Below are positions 56,869 to 64,000 of a stretch of 64,000 bases of DNA, in pieces. Below the pieces are notes generated by a model. It saw nothing but the letters and a program-made list of their open reading frames with translations. It was not told the DNA's origin and made no database searches. A program made the position numbers and the translations under genes. How positions within the stretch are numbered: the stretch's first letter is position 1; each line of letters begins with the position of its first letter. The DNA is from Trematomus loennbergii (lineage: Eukaryota; Chordata; Actinopteri; Perciformes; Nototheniidae). The stretch spans positions 1-64,000 of the forward strand of contig JAAOOA010000197.1 in NCBI GenBank assembly GCA_012861695.1, in the 5' to 3' direction.

Positions 56869-57765
56869 AGTGGCATAACAAGGTTGTGATTGGCCCCGGT
56901 GCAAATATTGTTTTGGGGCCCCCGCCCCCCATCGTCCCAAATATAAGCGCACGCTGATGCGCTCACACACGCACGGACATACACAACCACTCAGCCTATA
57001 CATGTGGCGCTTCTATCAACAACAGCCTGCCCTGGCCTCAGACCACCACAGCCTGACAACGGCACAGCGAACTAAGAAGAGGATTAAACCTGTTTCCTTG
57101 ATGTTTGTCTCTGGGGAATGGGCCGGTAGGCCTACATAGACCGGTTGCTATAATATAGCTCTTGATCTTGGGCGTCGGGGGTCTCAATAGCGCCATAGAG
57201 TCCCCTATCGGTTGGGGCCCTTGGGGGAACTGTTGGACCACCGCCGGGCACAGCCAAATCCAGCCTCTCCTCCTGGCTGGCTGGAGAAGAAGGTCGCACA
57301 GCCACGGCCACGGATACAGCTTCACTTGTGGAGCTAGATGGCAATGATGGTGGTGAGGCAGGTGAGCTATCGTTAGCCTCCGGCTCCGGCTGCCGCTGCA
57401 CGTCAACATTGCTAACGTTAGCGCTCGATTTCGAGGACGATGTATGACAAAGAAAACGGTCTAATTTTGTCAGTTTAGCCGTTACATCTCCTTGTTCTCT
57501 CTTGTTCTTTCTCTTTTGAGCGCTGCTCTTGTGCTTTGGTTTGCTGTACATTATAAATGCAAGCTATTAAATTTTTATAATGCTACGAACTTGCTGCTGC
57601 TAGCTACAGTACAGTACAGGTTGATTAAACGGTTCGCTCGTCACACAAAGTATCACATGACAGAGAGACAAATTACAATGAATTTAGGTTGCTTGGTTAC
57701 TTTGAAGACTGTGTGAACCGGTCAATGCCATTGGGGCCCAAAAGAAAATATAAAAAAATATATAT
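56869..57765 (-). mobile_element. hAT-type transposon remnant
   Basis: The left edge reads cagtggcataacaaggttgt then gattggccccggtgcaaat, a teleost hAT-like start as I recall it; the right edge near 57,720-57,765 has a related ggggccc phrase. A minus-strand frame encodes a hAT-like N-terminus. The ends are not fixed precisely. Confidence 0.5.
57132..57551 (-). pseudogene. N-terminal fragment of a ZMYM/hAT-like transposase
   Basis: A 139-aa frame: a lysine-rich start (KHKSSAQKRKNKREQ), then LTKLDRFL, then a Ser/Pro-rich acidic stretch. The SxAQKRKxK..KLxxFF pattern is seen at the start of fish hAT-type transposases with TTF zinc fingers. The zinc finger and catalytic domains are missing, so it is an internal-deletion remnant. 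Confidence 0.5.
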
Positions 57766-58053
57766 AAAAAGAAATTTAATTATATATACAGAAGGCACAG
57801 GAGGAGGGCCCAGACAGATGGCTTAAAGTATGTTTTAAATTATAAAAATCTACACATTTAATTGAAAATAAACTTAAATAATGATTTTAAAAAGTAAATT
57901 ATTAAATAAAATAAATAAACCCAGGGAAAACAAACTTCTAAAAATATGTTTAAGAGAAATGATAAAACTTCAGCGTTCTCCCATGAATAAAACATTTCAT
58001 TTTAAAAATGCATATTTCATTTTGTGGACCATAATCATTTACACAATATGTAA

Positions 58054-58784
58054 TACCGTAATTTTCGGACTATAAGGCGCACCTGAATATAAGCCGCAGC
58101 AGCTAAATTGAATGATGTGTACATATATAAGCCGCACTGGACTATAAGCCGCAGGTGTTTTAATGTTTAATTACCATATGTAAGGGTTCGTGCACAGAGG
58201 GGATTGTCGGGAAAGAGATGGCTGTTTGAGGAAGCTCCCATTTATTAACATTTCAACAAACAAGTTGCATATTTGCATAACGTATTCAAGTGTTACCATT
58301 TAGTGCAATAGTAGCTACAGAACATGTACTGTGCTGTGTAAACTGTACTGTATCACATAGCGTTCAGACACACACACTTTTCAACTTTCAAACTTAGGAG
58401 AGGTTACGTCTTCTTTGTGTTATAAGACAGGACTGGCAGGGTCAGTCAAACCTGGTCGTTATCCCGCGGAGCTCCTGTCCCGGTCCCTTGCGCTCTCTCG
58501 GCCCGGTGTCTACAGGGCTAGCCCGAGGATCCCCCGCTAGCATCCCCAGCTAGCAACAGGCCTTCAAAACAATGTTAGAGGCGCTCCTGAAACAGCGTCA
58601 AAACGGGTATATTTCCCGGGCTTTAATATACGCTTTGTTTCACTCGTTTGTTGTTTTGTTCCTCCGTGTTTTCAGAGCAAGTCGTCGGAGCTGTAAAAAT
58701 CCATAGATTAGCCGCACCGTTATATAAGCCGCAGGGTCGAAAAATGGGAAAAAAGTCGCGGCTTATAGTCCGAAAATGACGGTA
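58054..58784. mobile_element. MITE with ACCGTAATTTTCGGACTATA termini
   Basis: The left end taccgtaattttcggactat and the right end atagtccgaaaatgacggta are inverted repeats (one mismatch). Multiple ataagccgca repeats lie near both ends. TA at the ends suggests a Tc1/mariner- or pogo-type origin. The body has no ORF. Confidence 0.75.
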
Positions 58785-58860
58785 TATAAAACTCAACTAT
58801 TTTAGTGTCTTTGATGTACCTAGAAAGCTAGAAGCTCTCTCTCGTGGTCTCTATAGTCAC

Positions 58861-59030
58861 AGTGTGTGTGTGTGTGTGTGTTGTGTGTGTTGTGTGTGGT
58901 GGTGTGTGTGTGGTGTGTGGGTGTGTGTGTGTTGTGTGTGGTGTGTGTGTGTGTGTGGGTGTGTGTGTGTGGTGTGTGTTGTGTGTGTGGTGTGTGTGGT
59001 GTGTGTGTGGTGTGTGTGTGTGTGTGTGCA
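58861..59030 (+). repeat. imperfect (TG)n microsatellite
   Basis: TG with frequent GG and TT interruptions. No gene in any frame. Confidence 0.93.
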
Positions 59031-59187
59031 AATCTTTTGAAGAAGTTTACTTTGTTTTTAATTCATGTTTTTAATAATAATGGCAGTTTGAACAGTGTTA
59101 CAAGTTGAATCACATATCAAATTTTACATTTCTGCTTTTAAATCATCCTCTTTATCTCAGTAAGTGCAAAAAATAGTAAACAGATTA

Positions 59188-59843
59188 AACAGACAGACAG
59201 GAAGTAAACACTAAAGGGAACAGCAGAAGAAGACAGACAGGAAGTAAACACTAAAGGGAACAGCAGAAGAAGACAGACAGGAAGTAAACACTAAAGGGAA
59301 CAGCAGAAGAAGACAGACAGGAAGTAAACACTAAAGGGAACAGCAGAGACAGACAGGAAGTAAACACTAAAGGGAACAGCAGGAGAAGACAGACAGGAAG
59401 TAAACACTAAAGGGAACAACAGAAGAAGACAGGCAGGAAGTAAACACTAAAGGGAACAGCAGAAGACAGACAGGAAGTAAACACTAAAGGGAACAGCAGA
59501 AGAAGACAGACAGGAAGTAAACACTAAAGGGAACAGCAGGAGAAGACAGACAGGAAGTAAACACTAAAGGGAACAGCAGAAGAAAACAGACAGGAAGTAA
59601 ACACTAAAGGGAACAGCAGGAGAAGACAGACAGGAAGTACACACTAAAGGGAACAGCAGAAGAAGACAGACAGGAAGTAAACACTAAAGGGAACAGCAGA
59701 AGAAGACAGACAGGAAGTAAACACTAAAGGGAACAGCAGAAGAAGACAGACAGGAAGTAAACACTAAAGGGAACAGCAGAAGAAGACAGACAGGAAGTAA
59801 ACACTAAAGGGAACAGCAGGAGAAGACAGACAGGAAGTAAAAA
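59188..59843 (+). repeat. 39-bp minisatellite
   Basis: The unit is gacagacaggaagtaaacac plus taaagggaacagcagaaga, about 17 copies with few variants. It lies downstream of the NLRP1-like gene end. Confidence 0.95.
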
Positions 59844-60078
59844 GGCACAGTATGGGCTCTGCAGTGTTTAACAAAAGACTTGGACAGTTAGAGAATGTGT
59901 TTTTATAACATGTGTCTCCCCTGATGTCAACTGGTTTGTATTCAAAGTATATGATATTCATATATGTTTCTGTATAAAATAAATGAAAGAAAAGGTGGCT
60001 CTAGGGTCTGCGCTGCTACATCGGTAGAACTGACCAATCAGGTACGGTAACAACTCAGTACCTGACACCCATCTCTAG

Positions 60079-63000
60079 TTACAGGTAGCAACATGCAAAA
60101 CTAGCAGGGCTTTCACTCACACTCTCCAGGAGGCTTTTCCTGTTGAGCTCTTCGTAAACATTCGGGTCCAGCTCTCGGAGAGCTTTGATCAGAACCGTGC
60201 TGGCTTTAACTCCTTTTTTTCGCACCACGTCCACCACCTCTCCTGCTCCCTCTCGTGCTCCCTTATTTTGGGATTTGGTTTGGCTGACTCCATTTCAGCT
60301 TCATTGATCACTCCAGAGTGAAGGAGTTTATCCAGAAGGTCGTTCAGGACAGTTGGAGACACTCTATCTTTGAACTCTATCCGAACTGAGAGCAGCCACT
60401 GGTCTGCTGGGACTCTGCTCTCTGCTGGGACTCTGCTCTCTGCTCGGACGCTGCTCTCTGCTGGGACATTCCCTGGGACAATTCCTTCCTTGGATCTGGA
60501 AGATAAACAGGGAAAATACTTTTGTTAACCAACAATCACATTAAACAGATCTCTTAAAAATTAGAAACTCAGCATTCCCAGAGGTGGATTTCTGTTCACT
60601 TGAAGTTATAATTCCTCATTAAAATGTAAAAAACTCCTACACCGATGTTATTCATGTTTTGTTGAGTTGTGTACAAACATATCCCAAATGGTTCAGAGAG
60701 ACGTGTAATTTTAATCAAGGTAACAGTACGTCATCACGGTCTCCTGTAATGGCGGCGTATCCACTTAACCATGAGAAGATGAAGACTACAACTCCCATGA
60801 TGCCACGCTGTTTCACCACCATACTAGTTTTTACTATGGTTTAGAATATTACAGGTTGTGTGTTAATGTCGTAATGATGCTCTGCCATGGAGCCTTAATA
60901 GAGAATGCTATGAGATGGATCTTTAGAGTTATCCAGTCTATCACTGGGTCTGAGCTCAGGTGTAGTCTTTACCTTTCAGTGGCACGCGGCAAGACCAGAC
61001 TACGTTTCCACCTTGGTCCTGAAGCTTCAAAATCACTGTCTGTGAGCTCGTCTTCAGGAAAACTTGAAATGTCGGATGGTAGTTTGTCCAAACCATGAAT
61101 CAAATGTTCACTCTGAAAACCAGAAGCAGAAGTTAAAAGTGTATCGTTTCTTTCCTGATTGTGGATCCACATGCAGATAAACGTGTGTTAATGATCATTG
61201 TGTTTCTTTAGAGGAGCATCAGTGACTCACATCAGGCTGAATGAAGACAGGTTCAGGTTCACAGTGCACACTGTAACTGTGATGAATGTCCAGCTTACAG
61301 TTGGAGGAGTTTGTGATGTTCTCAGCACGTCTGTGTTGATCAGCAACCTTCAGAAACAGAGTAACTTTAGTTATGCTCAGATAGTCAAGGCAACTTTATT
61401 TAAAGATCACATCAAACAACAACAAACGTTGACAGACCTGCTCCACAAAGTGATGAGATATACAATCAATCACAACATAATTATAAGGATATATTGCCTT
61501 TGTAAAGGAATATTCAAAATAGATTCTTTTAATTATTGGATATAAGCTACTGAAGAAGCTATTCCTTTGGCACAGGGCTCACTTCAGTGTCTGTGTGAGA
61601 CACACCAGGATGTCAGCTAACTTTGTTGTAATTGTACTAGAGGCTCTGAGGACGGGCGTTTCTAAAAAAGCTAGAAAGTCCGCTCAGGGAGTGCAGGGGG
61701 GGGGGGGATTAAACACAGGACACCGGGGGGCGGAGCTCGTGTCCTGACTGAAACCAAAAGAGTTATTTGTAATCACGATGTCACATTAATCCAAACCATG
61801 ATCTTTTTTTTATGCCTGCACAAGTAGTTTTGGTACCTAAACCTGATCCTGAGCTGTAACAGGACATATGCGGCTTTCACACCAGCGCTTTTCCCTTTCT
61901 AGCTCCGAGCTAGAGCTTTTGTGGTTCAGCTCCGGTTTCCCTTTTCTGCTCCCGCTTTGTTCACACCGCCCAGCTGCCGCTGCTGCGTCATGACGTCACC
62001 GTTTACATCGCTGATTTTCTCCCCAACGGAGCTCACAACAACAACAACGGGGGGGACTGCGTCGGGTCGATGATCGTGTTGCTTTTAATCATACGAAGCC
62101 AGATTAAATTAAATAACGACTTCTCCAACCTTATACTTTTCTCCAGAGTGCGTGGTTCATTGTTTATTAATGTGTTTCAGCGGCATTTACCGACCGCTGC
62201 AGTGCTGCTGCTCTTCACGGGAGTTTATTCTCCCGTTAGCTCCGGGTTAGCTCACACGGCTCTAAAGTATTCACTGTCTGACTGTCACACAAGCAGCTGA
62301 TACATATCCCCAGTTCCCCTTAAGTGAATGTGTGTCAGTCTGAATTGACGCTGTTTGGCATCACAACGCTGTTATGAAAGTTTCTCTGGTATAACATGGG
62401 TGATGTTAGCATAGCAACGAAGCTAAATTGACTACTTGCTAAGCGTTTTCTCCAGGCACATTTTACCGGCGTATTTTTCATTATGATTCTACTTGTGATA
62501 GTCGGACATGACAACCTGTGCAGCCCATGTATTGATTCCATCCGATAGCTGCTATAATAACAAACAAAACGTCTGCCTGCTCTCCACAATGATCAATAAC
62601 AGCGAACGGATGGTCAAAGTAAGGTACAAATAAACAGAATCACACGAAGCCTGGTTAGTGTTGCCTGACTTTATAAAGTGTTTTTTTTTTTATAAGTGTG
62701 TGGTTGCCTTCTAGTCACTTTGCTCAGCGCTACTGCTTGTAGGCAGGCATGACGAGACTCTTCAGTCGACCCATGTTCAGGGGAGGTGGGTTTAGTTTCC
62801 TGCACGCCTCGACGTAAGAGAGACGTAAGCGACGCCGCGTCATAGCTCGAAGCTCTTGCCTCTAGACCGACAATTTTTTGGAGCGGAAGTGAACCGCATT
62901 CCGGAGCTAAGAGGCGGCGCCGCTGCGGTGTGAACAGGAAAAACCGGTACTTTTCAGCTCCAGCTCCGAGCCGGAGCGGAAAACGCGTTGGGTGAAAGGG

Positions 63001-63607
63001 GCATGAGTGTCTCTGAGTATCGTGTCACAACGTTAACCAAACACAAACCGTCTGTGTCAGTTATACAACACAACAGGCTGCTGCCAAGCTGTAAAGTATG
63101 CCTGGTAGGGATGAGATCACGTGGGTGGCATCTCAGCAGGTCTTTCAGTTCTGTGTGATGTGTTTACTATTCATGCCATCAGCTTCCGCAGACAGAAAGA
63201 CATGCTGAGAGAGAATCATACAAAACCACAAACAGTTCAGATAGATCTTAATCTTCTCCCAGCACGAGAAGGTTTGAGAAGAGGAGCAGTGTGTGTGGAA
63301 ACAGCTGTGGTTTAAAACCAGAGTTTAGTCTGATGGTGAGCACTTTACCTCCTTCACAAGGACGTTGTTCTGCAGCAGATGTACATTCAGTATTTGTTCC
63401 TCTCCCACCGGGGGTTGTAGGAACAGCAGAATTTGGCCATGTATCGGCCACCCGAGAAGCATGTTGAATATATTGATGATAAGCCAAAGAGAGAGAGGTG
63501 AGGCACCTTCACCACCACGTGAGTGCGTGTGACCTCCAGCGGCTCCAAGATGCTCAGGCCTTCATCAGTGATGTGGACGACAGACAACAGGCCGTCCAGG
63601 AGCAGCG
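60079..63607 (-). CDS. NLRP1/CARD8-type protein: UPA half of FIIND plus CARD (3' part of gene)
   Basis: Exons (minus): 63607-63349, 61347-61231, 61112-60973, 60495-60079. Splice phases join cleanly. Exon A encodes LLSVVHITDEGLSILEPLEV, VVVKVPHLSLFGL and, after one frame break, FNMLLGWPIHGQILLFLQPP and LNVHLLQNNV: the end of ZU5/UPA in the FIIND domain. Exon B (CKLDIHHSYSVHCEPEPVFI) continues UPA. Exon C is acidic and not recognised. Exon D has a short repeat (AESRV-P, three times), then the CARD: LLSVRIEFKDRVSPTVLN, LLDKLLHSGVINEAEMESAK and VVDVVRKKGVKASTVLIKAL. FIIND-CARD proteins start inflammasomes in the cytosol by recruiting caspase-1. The position before the autoproteolytic Ser reads HLS, not FS. 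Frame breaks near 63,470-63,485 and 60,246-60,265 are single bases. The 5' exons lie beyond the window. Confidence 0.78.
61869..63005. mobile_element. non-autonomous DNA element in the NLRP1-like intron
   Basis: The left end (atgcggctttcacaccagcg, ctccgagctagagc) and right end (gctccagctccgagccggag, aacgcgttgggtgaaagggg) are imperfect inverted repeats of over 80 bp, a common teleost non-autonomous layout. The body holds no recognised gene. A target duplication was not resolved. Confidence 0.5.
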
Positions 63608-64000
63608 CTGTGGAGCAAAGAGCTGGTCATCTGTTGCTTTGCTGCTGAAACAGCTTCATCATATTCAATGTCTCACCACTTTAGTTCAGAGCTAATGTTC
63701 ATCTAATGTCATTCCTTTGGAGCCTCACTAGGATGCTCCAGTTTATATCCTCCACCTTTTATTTTAATGTTTCATTATTGTTCTGCCCCCTGTGATCTTT
63801 CTGGATGTGAGCATTTGCTTATGCATAAACTTTATTCACTATTTTCTAATCTTCAAGACTGCTGAGATGTTTGTAATCTGCAGCCAGAACAGCTTGACTG
63901 AGTCCGCTCTCATGTCTGAGTGACTCTCTAGATGTGTGAAGAGTTCTCTAAAGCTTTCAGGGCGTAGGAAGTCTAACTTATAAATGTTGTTGTCTGTTGT
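63608..64000. other. no exon seen upstream of the FIIND exon
   Basis: Presumably an intron of the NLRP1-like gene; no further FIIND, LRR or NACHT coding sequence is visible before the window ends. Confidence 0.5.

Noticed and set aside
59188..59843. Regular direct repeats as a CRISPR array
   Set aside because: Units are contiguous with no variable spacers, the host is eukaryotic, and there are no cas genes.

Overview
The window is eukaryotic, almost certainly a ray-finned (teleost) fish. The genes are split by GT-AG introns, dinucleotide microsatellites are dense, teleost-type SINE, Penelope, L2-type, Harbinger and Polinton remnants are present, and fish-type NLR/FIIND immune exons lie at both edges. 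Many conserved exons carry single 1-bp frameshifts next to short homopolymers. This suggests a long-read draft consensus that was not fully polished, rather than wholesale pseudogenisation.

Layout. 1-7.5 kb: mostly repeats, one minus-strand N-terminal exon of an NLRC3-like gene (3046-3170) and a weak candidate first exon (5561-5655). 7.5-9.6 kb: a four-exon ZIP zinc transporter (slc39a1-like, + strand). 10.8-39.9 kb: fourteen + strand exons for the cytoplasmic half (pseudokinase, coiled-coil linker, guanylate cyclase) of a natriuretic peptide receptor (npr1-like). No exon for the extracellular hormone-binding domain is visible. The introns are heavily invaded: a 12.2-kb foldback element with Polinton hallmarks (14157-26385), a TTAA MITE, five minisatellite arrays and several (CA/TG)n tracts that abut splice sites.

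39.9-43.1 kb: 3' flank of npr1 with a 47-bp minisatellite and a partly expanded teleost repeat. 44.2-53.4 kb: a degraded Penelope-like retroelement (minus strand; SGNH-like ORF, reverse transcriptase, GIY-YIG). It is interrupted by an L2-type LINE 3' fragment, which is itself interrupted by a nearly complete PIF/Harbinger transposon (44870-50563, TAA target duplications) with its MADF protein and DDE transposase genes facing each other. 53.4-56.9 kb: a second foldback element with long inverted repeats and a 9-bp target duplication. 56.9-59.9 kb: a hAT-type remnant, a MITE and a 39-bp minisatellite. 60.1-63.6 kb: the 3' end of an NLRP1/CARD8-type gene (UPA part of FIIND plus CARD, minus strand).

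How the genes relate. slc39a1 (zinc import) and npr1 (natriuretic peptide to cGMP signalling) are ordinary host genes that are also close neighbours in mammals. Most of the rest is transposable elements and the repeats they seeded. The most unusual items are the Polinton-like foldback with a target-site duplication checkable inside the window, the minisatellite that has multiplied the npr1 exon-9 splice donor, and two inverted arrays of one minisatellite that bracket two cyclase exons.
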